DNA from: Rikenellaceae bacterium DTU001
GTDB lineage: Bacteria > Bacteroidota > Bacteroidia > Bacteroidales > DTU049
Assembly (NCBI GenBank): GCA_001512885.1
Contig: LFSZ01000012.1
Location: 1-38,240 of the forward strand
Direction: 5' to 3'
DNA: 38,240 nt
Shown: piece after piece, positions 1-6,625 of the stretch
How the letters are laid out: every line of letters starts with the position of its first letter
Numbering within the stretch: the first letter of the stretch is position 1
Position numbers and translations under genes: made by a program
Notes under the pieces: model-generated
Databases searched by the model: none
Told to the model about the DNA's origin: nothing
Seen by the model: the letters and a program-made list of their open reading frames with translations, nothing else

Positions 1-209
1 CTTGAGGTTTTACATATAATAAAGTTATTTCTTCTCCATTTAATGGCACAGTCGAATACATCTTAAATTCTTTGTTTTCTACATCTGTAATTGGACCAAT
101 AAATTGTCCATCTTCATTTATTATATAAATGGCATCACCTGGTTGCAAAAAGAAATCATCAAAAACAAATAAATAACATCAAGAAAAATAACGAGAATAA
201 ACGCTTCAT
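1..209 (-). pseudogene. 5' end of a secreted protein gene, apparently frameshifted; runs off the left edge
   Basis: From the ATG at 209 the minus strand encodes a hydrophobic signal-like start, MKRLFSLFFLMLFICF, then meets TGA at 161-159. The +1 frame from 160 is open to the window edge and reads like a folded protein (DDFFLQPGDAIYIINEDG, then a segment ending LLYVKPQ). That second frame has no ATG, GTG or TTG of its own after its upstream stop at 181-179. Dropping one T from the run of five T at 165-161 joins the two frames. This is therefore either a broken gene, a sequencing error or a slippage site. A promoter-like TAATTTTG on the minus strand at 244-237 supports expression from the ATG at 209. 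The family is not recognised; a periplasmic or outer-membrane-linked product is inferred from the signal-like start only. Confidence 0.5.
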
Positions 210-236
210 AAGTTTTTATATTTTTTTACACAAATT

Positions 237-244
237 CAAAATTA
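237..244 (-). promoter_or_regulatory. candidate -7 element for the left-edge gene
   Basis: The minus strand reads TAATTTTG, matching the Bacteroidota -7 consensus TAnnTTTG. Its last base lies 27 nt before the ATG at 209. No clear TTTG was seen at the -33 position. Confidence 0.4.
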
Positions 245-269
245 TAAATTATTTTTGGAATAGAAAAAT

Positions 270-300
270 TTTGTCAATATGTAAAAATTATTTAATTTTG
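270..300 (+). promoter_or_regulatory. rpsU promoter (-33 TTTG, -7 TAATTTTG)
   Basis: TTTG at 270-273 and TAATTTTG at 293-300 are separated by 19 nt, the standard spacing of the Bacteroidota housekeeping promoter. The element ends 21 nt before the rpsU ATG, so the leader is short and contains the GAGGT at 312-316. Confidence 0.75.
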
Positions 301-311
301 TAAAAAATAAA

Positions 312-316
312 GAGGT
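312..316 (+). promoter_or_regulatory. Shine-Dalgarno site of rpsU (unusual in this genome)
   Basis: GAGGT lies 5 nt before the rpsU ATG and matches the core of the anti-SD complement. Almost every other gene in the window has only A/T here. In Bacteroidota ribosomes the anti-SD is known to be sequestered with the help of bS21, so an SD on the bS21 gene itself suggests autoregulation. Confidence 0.65.
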
Positions 317-321
317 AATAT

Positions 322-519
322 ATGTTGATAGTAGAATTAAAAGAAGGTGATAGCATTGATAAAGCTTTGAAAAAACTAAAAAGAAAGTATGAAAAAACCG
401 GTGTGGCTCGAGAAGTAAAAGCCAGACAATTTTATGTCAAACCTTCTGAAAGAGAAAGAGAGAAAAAATCAAGAGCTCTATATGTGCAACGTAGAATCAC
501 AAAAAGTATGAATGCATAA
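322..519 (+). CDS. rpsU: 30S ribosomal protein bS21
   Basis: Small-subunit ribosomal protein of 65 residues, the normal length for bS21. It is very basic, with the typical start MLIVELKEGDSIDKALKKLK and an Arg/Lys-rich C-terminal half (EREREKKSRALYVQRRITKS). In Bacteroidota bS21 helps hold the 16S rRNA 3' tail so that SD pairing is blocked. It is the first gene of the rpsU-xerC-hpf run, which leads into the tRNAs and tuf, an order typical of Bacteroidales. The start is the only ATG that gives the full N-terminus. It carries a clear GAGGT SD, unlike its neighbours, which fits bS21-dependent control of its own translation. Confidence 0.96.
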   Translation: MLIVELKEGDSIDKALKKLKRKYEKTGVAREVKARQFYVKPSEREREKKSRALYVQRRITKSMNA

Positions 520-571
520 GTATTTTTTTTAAAAAAAAACTTAGTTTTTATTAATATTCTTAACTTATTTA

Positions 572-1471
572 ATGGATTGGATAAAAGAATACCTAAATTA
601 TTTAGAAAATAATCAAAGATATTCATTCAATACTATATCTTCATATCGTATAGATTTATATCAATTTGATGAATTTATTAAAAACACATTTGATATTGAC
701 ATTTTAGAAGTGAATCGTATACATGTGAATGATTGGATAATGAATTTATCTCAGTCAGGACTAAAAGCTTCGACCATAAATAGAAAAATTGTTTCACTTT
801 CTTCATTTTATAATTATTTACTTAATAAAGAAATAATATCTAAAAATCCTATAAAAAATATCTCAAAACCCAAAATACCTATGCGTATACCTCAATACAT
901 TAAGTTAAAAGACTTATCACCTTATGATTTTGAAAATACTAACAAAAGTGAAATAAAAAATGACTACGAAGCTATAAGAAATATATTGATCATAGAAATG
1001 CTATATCAAACTGGCATACGCAGATCTGAATTGATAAATTTAAAAAATGAAGATATAGATCTCAATAGAAAAACTATTAAAATTTTGGGTAAAAGAAATA
1101 AAGAACGTTATGTACCGTTTACTAATAATTTAAAAAAAATCATAATTGAATATTTAGATATCAAAAATATTTTTTTTAATAATAAAGAAGTAGATGATAA
1201 ATTTTTCCTATTAAATAGTGGCAAAAAATTATATGATAAATTTGTTTATCGTACAGTAAATAACTACTTGAGTAGCATTAATTATATTTCTCAAAAAAGT
1301 CCTCATATTTTGAGACACACTTTTGCCACACATCTTTTACATGAGGGAGCAGACTTAAATGCTATAAAAGAACTATTAGGTCACAGCAGTCTAGCTTCTA
1401 CTCAGATATATGCTCATAGTTCTATAGAGCGTATAAAACAAGTATATTCAAAGTCACATCCTAGATCTTAA
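572..1471 (+). CDS. xerC: tyrosine recombinase, XerC/XerD family
   Basis: Site-specific recombinase of 299 residues, the usual Xer length, expected to resolve chromosome dimers at dif. An N-terminal SAM-like core-binding domain (about residues 1-90) is followed by the catalytic domain. The tyrosine-recombinase residues are visible: R150 in TGIRRSEL, K174 in LGKRNKER, H245 and R248 in HILRHT, H271 in LGH and the nucleophile Y280 in STQIYAH. It starts 52 nt after rpsU and ends 29 nt before hpf, so it is probably co-transcribed with both. No SD is visible before its ATG. XerC and XerD are hard to separate by eye; the location next to rpsU and hpf is that of the gene usually called xerC in Bacteroidales. 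Confidence 0.9.
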   Translation: MDWIKEYLNYLENNQRYSFNTISSYRIDLYQFDEFIKNTFDIDILEVNRIHVNDWIMNLSQSGLKASTINRKIVSLSSFYNYLLNKEIISKNPIKNISKPKIPMRIPQYIKLKDLSPYDFENTNKSEIKNDYEAIRNILIIEMLYQTGIRRSELINLKNEDIDLNRKTIKILGKRNKERYVPFTNNLKKIIIEYLDIKNIFFNNKEVDDKFFLLNSGKKLYDKFVYRTVNNYLSSINYISQKSPHILRHTFATHLLHEGADLNAIKELLGHSSLASTQIYAHSSIERIKQVYSKSHPRS

Positions 1472-1489
1472 AAATAATAAAATAAATAA

Positions 1490-1494
1490 GGAGG
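1490..1494 (+). promoter_or_regulatory. strong Shine-Dalgarno site of hpf
   Basis: GGAGG lies 6 nt before the hpf ATG, a near-perfect SD at optimal spacing. It is the strongest SD in the window and, with rpsU, one of only two clear ones. Confidence 0.65.
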
Positions 1495-1500
1495 TTTTTT

Positions 1501-1794
1501 ATGAAAGTAAATATTAATCCAATCCATTTCAAAACTGATAAAAAGTTAGATGAATACATAACTGACAAAATAAATAAACTAAGCAAATTTCATCAAGAAA
1601 TAATTAGTAGCGAAGTAATACTAAAATTAGATAACACTTCAGCACCAGAAAATAAAATTGTCGAAATACGCTTAATAATTGCGGGTAATGATCTTTTTGC
1701 AATTAAGAAAGCAAAAACATTTGAAGAAGCTACCGACTTAGCTGTAGATGCTCTAAGGAGACAAATAGAAAAAACAAAAGACAATTGGAAATAA
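1501..1794 (+). CDS. hpf: ribosome hibernation promoting factor (short HPF/RaiA family)
   Basis: 97-residue protein of the short HPF type, which binds the 30S decoding region and stabilises inactive ribosomes in starvation. The family pattern is visible: MKVNINPIHFKTDKKLDEYI at the start, an alternating beta-alpha layout, and the C-terminal helix with DLAVDALRRQIEKTKDNWK. There is no long-form C-terminal dimerisation domain. It follows xerC by 29 nt and sits upstream of a tRNA cluster and tuf. The GGAGG SD is exceptional here and raises the possibility that translation depends on free anti-SD, for example when bS21 is scarce. Confidence 0.93.
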   Translation: MKVNINPIHFKTDKKLDEYITDKINKLSKFHQEIISSEVILKLDNTSAPENKIVEIRLIIAGNDLFAIKKAKTFEEATDLAVDALRRQIEKTKDNWK

Positions 1795-1806
1795 GATTAA
1801 TAAAAA

Positions 1807-1835
1807 AAAATAAAAAAATATTATTTTTTTATTTT
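1807..1835. terminator. A/T-only inverted repeat after hpf, possible terminator
   Basis: Two 14-nt arms (1807-1820 and 1822-1835) are perfect reverse complements made only of A and T, 12 nt after the hpf stop. It could act as a weak intrinsic terminator or simply reflect A/T richness. Confidence 0.3.
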
Positions 1836-1847
1836 AAAAAATATTAT

Positions 1848-1855
1848 TAATTTTG
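1848..1855 (+). promoter_or_regulatory. candidate -7 element for the tRNA-tuf unit
   Basis: TAATTTTG matches TAnnTTTG and lies 52 nt before tRNA-Thr. The -33 position holds only T-rich sequence, so this is a moderate match. It would let the tRNAs and tuf be transcribed apart from rpsU-xerC-hpf. Confidence 0.5.
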
Positions 1856-1907
1856 CAAACTAAATTTTTAGAGAGTTAATTTAAAAAAAATTTTAATTAA
1901 AAAAAAA

Positions 1908-1980
1908 GCCGATGTAGCTCAGCTGGTAGAGCAGCTGATTTGTAATCAGCTGGTCGGGGGTTCGAGTCCCTCTATCGGCT
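1908..1980 (+). tRNA. tRNA-Thr (anticodon TGT)
   Basis: Complete cloverleaf: acceptor GCCGATG pairs with TATCGGC (one G-T), anticodon stem GCTGA/TCAGC with loop TTTGTAA, T-loop GGTTCGAGTCC. CCA is not encoded. First of four closely packed tRNAs before tuf. Confidence 0.95.
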
Positions 1981-1986
1981 CTTTTA

Positions 1987-2068
1987 GGGGAGGTACCAGA
2001 GTGGTCAAATGGGGCAGACTGTAAATCTGCTGGCGTAGCCTTCGGAGGTTCAAATCCTTCCCTCCCCA
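1987..2068 (+). tRNA. tRNA-Tyr (anticodon GTA)
   Basis: Acceptor GGGGAGG pairs fully with CCTCCCC. Anticodon stem GCAGA/TCTGC encloses loop CTGTAAA. The long variable arm (about 82 nt total) is expected for a class II bacterial tRNA-Tyr. It starts 6 nt after tRNA-Thr. Confidence 0.95.
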
Positions 2069-2073
2069 TTTTT

Positions 2074-2146
2074 GCGGAAGTAGCTCATTTGGTAGAGCGA
2101 GAGCCTTCCAAGCTCTAGGCGGCGGGTTCGATTCCCGTCTTCCGCT
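2074..2146 (+). tRNA. tRNA-Gly (anticodon TCC)
   Basis: Acceptor GCGGAAG pairs with CTTCCGC. Anticodon stem AGAGC/GCTCT encloses loop CTTCCAA. The T-arm has GGTTCGATTCC. CCA is not encoded. Confidence 0.95.
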
Positions 2147-2162
2147 TTTTTAAAAAATAATT

Positions 2163-2234
<72 letters not shown>

Positions 2235-2263
2235 CTAATTAAACCAAAAAAAATACAAAAAAC

Positions 2264-3451
2264 ATGGCAAAAGAAAAATTTGAACGTACAAAACCTCATG
2301 TCAATATTGGTACAATAGGGCATATTGATCACGGTAAAACAACATTAACAACTGCTATTACTCAAATATTATCTGAAAAAGGTATGGCTCAAGCTAAAAG
2401 CTTTTATGATATCGATAATGCACCCGAAGAAAAAGAGCGTGGTATAACTATTAACACCTCTCATATAGAATATGAAACTGATAATAGGCATTATGCACAT
2501 ATAGATTGTCCTGGCCATGCTGACTATATCAAAAATATGGTTACAGGTGCAGCTCAAATGGACGGTGCTATCTTAGTAGTGGCAGCTACTGATGGTCCTA
2601 TGCCTCAAACAAGAGAACATATCTTATTAGCTCATCAAGTAGGCGTACCTGCTATTGTGGTTTTTATGAATAAAGTAGATTTGGTTGATGATCCTGAATT
2701 ATTAGACTTAGTAGAAATGGATGTGCGTGATTTGCTAAACTTCTATGGATACGATGGAGACAATGTTCCCGTTATCCGTGGATCAGCTCTTGGTGCTCTT
2801 AATCGCGAACCTCAACGGGTAGAGAAAGTTCTCGAATTGATGGATGCAGTTGATAATTACATCCCTCAGCCACTTAGAGATATTGATAAAGATTTCTTAA
2901 TGCCTATCGAGGATATATTTTCTATTACTGGACGTGGTACCGTAGCTACTGGACGTATAGAACAAGGCGTTATCAACACAGGTGATCCTGTTGAAATAGT
3001 TGGACTTAGTGAAGAAAAATTAAAAAGTGTCGTAACTGGAGTGGAAATGTTCCGTAAAATACTAGACAGAGGAGAAGCTGGTGATAATGTGGGCCTGCTT
3101 CTAAGAGGTATAGATAAAGATGAGATCAGACGTGGCATGGTTGTTGCTAAGCCTGGTAGTATTCACCCTCATAAGAAATTCAAAGCTGAGGTTTATATTC
3201 TAAAAAAAGAAGAAGGTGGTAGACATACTCCATTTAAAAACCATTATCGTCCACAATTTTATTTCCGTACTACAGATGTTACTGGTGAAATCACTCTGCC
3301 AGACGGTGTAGAAATGGTACTACCTGGCGATAATATATCTATCCAAGTAGATCTCATTTATCCTATTGCGATGAATAAAGGTCTAAGGTTTGCTATTCGT
3401 GAAGGTGGTAGAACTGTAGGAGCTGGTCAAGTAACTGAAATTTTGGATTAA
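2264..3451 (+). CDS. tuf: translation elongation factor Tu
   Basis: GTPase that delivers aminoacyl-tRNA to the ribosome; 395 residues, full length. The G1 P-loop GHIDHGKT is at residues 19-26, followed by the switch region with [17 protein letters not shown] (G3), NKVD (G4) and the beta-barrel domains 2 and 3. The start [20 protein letters not shown] is canonical. It sits between a four-tRNA cluster and tRNA-Trp, the usual place in Bacteroidota, and is probably transcribed with them. No SD is visible before the ATG. Codon choice is somewhat more G/C-rich than in flanking non-ribosomal genes, as expected for a highly expressed gene. Confidence 0.98.
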   Translation: MAKEKFERTKPHVNIGTIGHIDHGKTTLTTAITQILSEKGMAQAKSFYDIDNAPEEKERGITINTSHIEYETDNRHYAHIDCPGHADYIKNMVTGAAQMDGAILVVAATDGPMPQTREHILLAHQVGVPAIVVFMNKVDLVDDPELLDLVEMDVRDLLNFYGYDGDNVPVIRGSALGALNREPQRVEKVLELMDAVDNYIPQPLRDIDKDFLMPIEDIFSITGRGTVATGRIEQGVINTGDPVEIVGLSEEKLKSVVTGVEMFRKILDRGEAGDNVGLLLRGIDKDEIRRGMVVAKPGSIHPHKKFKAEVYILKKEEGGRHTPFKNHYRPQFYFRTTDVTGEITLPDGVEMVLPGDNISIQVDLIYPIAMNKGLRFAIREGGRTVGAGQVTEILD

Positions 3452-3475
3452 TAAAAAAATATGTTATACTATTAT

Positions 3476-3548
3476 GCGGGTGTAGCTCAAGTGGTAGAGT
3501 AGTGGTCTCCAAAACCATTGGTTGGGAGTTCGAATCTTCCCACCCGCG
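3476..3548 (+). tRNA. tRNA-Trp (anticodon CCA)
   Basis: Acceptor GCGGGTG pairs with CACCCGC. Anticodon stem GTGGT/ACCAT encloses loop CTCCAAA. The T-arm has GAGTTCGAATC. It lies between tuf and secE, a conserved arrangement in Bacteroidota and several other phyla. Confidence 0.95.
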
Positions 3549-3563
3549 CAAATTTTTTAATTT

Positions 3564-3746
3564 ATGAAAAAATTAATTAGACAGTTAAAAGAAGTGAGAG
3601 ATGAGTTTTTGTATAAAGTCACTTGGCCTTCTTGGGATGAATTAATAGAAGGATCTATTTTAGTGGCTATTGCTTCATTAATCATTGCTGTTGTAGTTTT
3701 GGTTATGGATTTAGCTAGTCAAGGTATAATGGGTTTGATTTATTAA
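3564..3746 (+). CDS. secE: preprotein translocase subunit SecE
   Basis: 60-residue inner-membrane subunit that clamps SecY in the SecYEG channel. The cytosolic amphipathic region (residues 1-30, with the conserved VTWPSWDEL) precedes one transmembrane helix (about residues 31-55, ILVAIASLIIAVVVLVMDLA). Length fits the short single-helix SecE form. It starts 15 nt after tRNA-Trp and is followed by nusG, the universal secE-nusG-rplK order. No SD is seen. Confidence 0.95.
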   Translation: MKKLIRQLKEVRDEFLYKVTWPSWDELIEGSILVAIASLIIAVVVLVMDLASQGIMGLIY

Positions 3747-3772
3747 AAAAAATTTTAAATTATTAATTAATA

Positions 3773-4327
3773 ATGCAAGATATAGATAATGATCTACGTA
3801 AATGGTATGTTATAAGAACTATAACTGGCAAAGAAAAAAAGGTAAAAGAACTTCTAGAAATTGAAATTGATAAATTAAATTTACATAATTATATTTCTAG
3901 AGTTTTGATACCTATAGAAAAAGTTTATCAGATACGTAAAGGAAAACGTATTACAAAAGAAAAAAATTATTTTCCTGGCCATGTTTTAGTAGAAGCTATT
4001 TTAGATGGAGAAGTTATTAATACTATTAAAAGTATTCCTGGTGTGTTAAATTTTTTAGGCGATAAAGATAAACCAACACCATTACGTCCTGCAGAGGTGC
4101 GTAGGATACTCAGTAAAGTAGATGAATTAAATGATAAAGGCGAAGAAATTGAAGTTTCTTTTTTAGTAGGTGAAAATGTACGTATTATTGATGGACCCTT
4201 TAGTTCTTTTATAGGAACTGTAGAAGAAATAAATGAAGAAAAGAAAAAGTTAAAAATAGGTGTTAAAATATTTGGTCGTAAAACCCTATTAGAATTAAGT
4301 TTTATGCAAGTGGAAAAGGAATCTTAA
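3773..4327 (+). CDS. nusG: transcription termination/antitermination factor NusG
   Basis: 184-residue NusG, which binds RNA polymerase and couples it with ribosomes or Rho. The N-terminal NGN domain (about residues 10-120) contains [15 protein letters not shown] and [10 protein letters not shown]. The C-terminal KOW domain (about 128-180) contains [20 protein letters not shown]. It sits 26 nt after secE and 16 nt before rplK in the ribosomal protein operon. Length and domain order are normal. Confidence 0.96.
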   Translation: MQDIDNDLRKWYVIRTITGKEKKVKELLEIEIDKLNLHNYISRVLIPIEKVYQIRKGKRITKEKNYFPGHVLVEAILDGEVINTIKSIPGVLNFLGDKDKPTPLRPAEVRRILSKVDELNDKGEEIEVSFLVGENVRIIDGPFSSFIGTVEEINEEKKKLKIGVKIFGRKTLLELSFMQVEKES

Positions 4328-4343
4328 AAAAAATAATATAATA

Positions 4344-4781
4344 ATGGCAAAAGAGGTTGTAGGAATTATAAAATTACAAATTAAGGGAGGTGCAGCTAAT
4401 CCAGCTCCACCGATTGGACCTGCCCTTGGAGCTAAGGGACTTAATATTATGGAGTTTTGTAAACAATTTAATGCTCGTACTCAAAATCAGGCTGGTAAAC
4501 TATTACCTGTAATTATTACTGTTTATTCTAATAAATCTTTTGATTTTGTAGTGAAAACTCCACCCGTTGTGGTTCAATTAATGGAAGCTGCTAAAATTCA
4601 AAAAGGCTCATCCGAACCTAATAGAATTAAAGTAGGCAAGGTTACTTGGGAACAAGTAAGGCAAATCGCTCAAGATAAAATGAATGATTTGAATTGCTTT
4701 ACAATAGAATCTGCTATGAAAATTGTCGCTGGCACAGCTAATAGCATGGGAATTTCTATTATCGGTAATCCTCCATTCTAA
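4344..4781 (+). CDS. rplK: 50S ribosomal protein uL11
   Basis: 145-residue L11, which forms the base of the L7/L12 stalk with 23S rRNA and is needed for factor-dependent GTPase activity. The start ([27 protein letters not shown]) and the C-terminal RNA-binding domain ([30 protein letters not shown]) are typical. It follows nusG directly and precedes rplA after a short spacer made of phased A-tracts. Confidence 0.97.
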   Translation: MAKEVVGIIKLQIKGGAANPAPPIGPALGAKGLNIMEFCKQFNARTQNQAGKLLPVIITVYSNKSFDFVVKTPPVVVQLMEAAKIQKGSSEPNRIKVGKVTWEQVRQIAQDKMNDLNCFTIESAMKIVAGTANSMGISIIGNPPF

Positions 4782-4808
4782 ATTAAAAAAAAATTAAAAA
4801 AAAATTAA
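4781..4808 (+). repeat. 11-nt phased A-tract repeat between rplK and rplA
   Basis: TT pairs occur at 4783, 4794 and 4805, separated by runs of nine A, giving an exact 11-nt period over about two and a half copies. A-tracts phased near the helical repeat can bend DNA. No function is shown by the sequence. Confidence 0.5.
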
Positions 4809-4814
4809 TGAACC

Positions 4815-5507
4815 ATGACTAAGATATCAAAAAAAAGAAAAACAGCGCTAACCAAATATGATAAAAACGCACTCTATAGCCTAGCTGATGCTATGAAGAT
4901 CATAAAGGATATTACTTACACGAATTTTGATGCCTCTGTCGATCTAGATGTAGTTTTGGGGGTAGATCCTCGCAAATCTAACCAGATGGTTAGGGGGTCC
5001 GTGATGCTTCCACACGGTACTGGTAAAGAAGTTCGTGTATTAGTGCTTTGTGGACCAGATAAAGAAAACGAAGCTAAAGATGCAGGTGCTGACTATGTAG
5101 GATTAGATGAATACATTGAAAAAATTAAATCAGGTTGGACAGACATAGATGTCATTATTTGCACCCCTGATTTGATGCCTAAATTAGCACCACTGGGTAA
5201 AATCTTAGGTCCACGTGGACTCATGCCTAATCCTAAAACAGGTACTGTTACTATGGATGTAGGAAAAGCTGTCAAAGCAGCTAAAAGTGGTAAATTAGAT
5301 TTCAAGGTAGATAAATATGGTATTATCCACGCTCCTATTGGTAAAGTTTCTTTTGAAACTGATAAACTTGTAGATAACGCTAAAGAACTATTGACTACTA
5401 TTATTAGACTAAAACCCCCTACAACTAAAGGTACTTACATTAAAAAAATCACTGCTTCCAGTACTATGAGTCCAAGCGTAAAAATTGATCCTAAATCTAT
5501 TAATTAA
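4815..5507 (+). CDS. rplA: 50S ribosomal protein uL1
   Basis: 230-residue L1, a 23S rRNA-binding protein of the L1 stalk and, in many bacteria, a translational repressor of the rplKA mRNA. Family signatures include [20 protein letters not shown], the glycine-rich [15 protein letters not shown] and the C-terminal [22 protein letters not shown]. The ATG at 4815 gives [17 protein letters not shown]; a preceding ATG at 4808 opens only a four-codon frame that stops over the real start. Followed by rplJ 12 nt later. Confidence 0.97.
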   Translation: MTKISKKRKTALTKYDKNALYSLADAMKIIKDITYTNFDASVDLDVVLGVDPRKSNQMVRGSVMLPHGTGKEVRVLVLCGPDKENEAKDAGADYVGLDEYIEKIKSGWTDIDVIICTPDLMPKLAPLGKILGPRGLMPNPKTGTVTMDVGKAVKAAKSGKLDFKVDKYGIIHAPIGKVSFETDKLVDNAKELLTTIIRLKPPTTKGTYIKKITASSTMSPSVKIDPKSIN

Positions 5508-5519
5508 CTTTTAAAAATT

Positions 5520-6041
5520 ATGAAAAAAGAAGATAAGAAAATTTTATTAGATGAATTAACTGAGATAATCAATAAAAATGATTTTCTTTATATTGTTGAT
5601 ATTAGTGGCCTTGACTCTGTAGATACTTTTAAGTTACGTTCACTTTGTTTTAGAGAAAATATCAAATTGAAAGTTGTAAAAAATACTTTGCTTCGCATCG
5701 CTATGCAAAATAGTGATAAAGATTTTTCTGAGTTTTATCATATCTTAAATGGACCTACAGCTATTATGTATGGAGCAATTGTAAATAATGCACCTGCTAA
5801 ACTTATTAAAAAATTTAGACAAAATTCAGATAAACCTATTCTAAAAGGTGCATTCATAGAAGGGGTAGCATTTATTGGCGACCATCAACTTAATACACTA
5901 GCTACTCTAAAGAGCCGCGAAGAACTAATAGGCGATGTTGCATTAGCTCTTAATAGTTCGTTTAATAAATTATTATCAACCTTGCAAGGTCAAGGACAAA
6001 AAATTGCTGGTGTTTTAAAAACATTGGCAGAAAAAGAATAA
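5520..6041 (+). CDS. rplJ: 50S ribosomal protein uL10
   Basis: 173-residue L10 (P0), which anchors L7/L12 dimers through its C-terminal helix. The N-terminal MKKEDKKILLDELTEIINKNDFLYIVDISGL and the conserved KVVKNTLLRIA motif are clear; the last ~30 residues (NKLLSTLQGQGQKIAGVLKTLAEKE) form the L12-binding helix. It is spaced 12 nt from rplA and 30 nt from rplL. No L10-binding leader structure is evident in the short rplA-rplJ gap, so autoregulation, if present, does not use an E. coli-like leader. Confidence 0.96.
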   Translation: MKKEDKKILLDELTEIINKNDFLYIVDISGLDSVDTFKLRSLCFRENIKLKVVKNTLLRIAMQNSDKDFSEFYHILNGPTAIMYGAIVNNAPAKLIKKFRQNSDKPILKGAFIEGVAFIGDHQLNTLATLKSREELIGDVALALNSSFNKLLSTLQGQGQKIAGVLKTLAEKE

Positions 6042-6071
6042 AAATTGTTTAACATTTAAAAATATCAAAAA

Positions 6072-6455
6072 ATGGCAGATATTGAAGTATTAGCAGAAGA
6101 GTTAGTAAATCTTACTGTGAAAGAAGTAAATGAACTTCTTACAATTTTAAAAGAAAAATATAATATCGAACCAGCTTCTGCTCCCGTTATGGTTGCAGGA
6201 GCTAACATGGGTGATACTGGACAAGCCACAGCGCAAGAAGAACAAACTGAATTTGATGTCATTCTAAAAACTCCAGGTCCTCAAAAATTAGCTGTTGTTA
6301 AATTAGTAAAAGAAATGACAGGACTAGGTTTAAAAGAAGCAAAAGAATTAGTTGATAATGCTCCTAACCCTATTAAAGAAAAAATTTCAAAAGATGAAGC
6401 CGAAGCACTAAAAAAATCTTTAGAAGAAGCTGGAGCTGAAGTTGAAGTTAAGTAA
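6072..6455 (+). CDS. rplL: 50S ribosomal protein bL12 (L7/L12)
   Basis: 127-residue stalk protein that recruits translational GTPases. The N-terminal dimerisation helix pair (residues 1-35), an Ala/Gly-rich hinge (about 36-58) and the C-terminal factor-binding domain ([22 protein letters not shown], then [15 protein letters not shown]) are in the normal order. It is the last gene before a strong hairpin with a U-tract, which separates it from rpoB and probably reduces read-through. Confidence 0.97.
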   Translation: MADIEVLAEELVNLTVKEVNELLTILKEKYNIEPASAPVMVAGANMGDTGQATAQEEQTEFDVILKTPGPQKLAVVKLVKEMTGLGLKEAKELVDNAPNPIKEKISKDEAEALKKSLEEAGAEVEVK

Positions 6456-6480
6456 AATGTATATTTGCAATAATAAAATT

Positions 6481-6533
6481 ATCAGTCTGAACAATTATAT
6501 AATTGTTCAGGCTGATCTTTTGCATTTTTTTTA
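6481..6533 (+). terminator. rplL-rpoB intrinsic terminator or attenuator
   Basis: Bases 6481-6498 and 6499-6516 are reverse complements apart from one G-U pair. This gives a 16-bp stem with a TATA tetraloop, followed by CTTTTGC and a run of eight T (to 6532). It starts 25 nt after the rplL stop and lies about 90 nt before rpoB. In E. coli the same junction holds a partial terminator that sets the ratio of ribosomal protein to polymerase synthesis; a similar role is inferred here. Confidence 0.8.
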
Positions 6534-6625
6534 AAGTAAATAAATATATAATTAAATTTTTTTATAATAAATTCTAAAAAATAAATTTCTAAATTTTAAA
6601 AATAAAATAAAGAGATTCTAAAAAT

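Noticed and set aside
4730-4760. TGGCAC-type sigma-54 -24 motifs (for example within rplK)
   Set aside because: The matches seen lie inside coding sequence without a properly spaced TTGC -12 element; no credible sigma-54 promoter was found in intergenic DNA.
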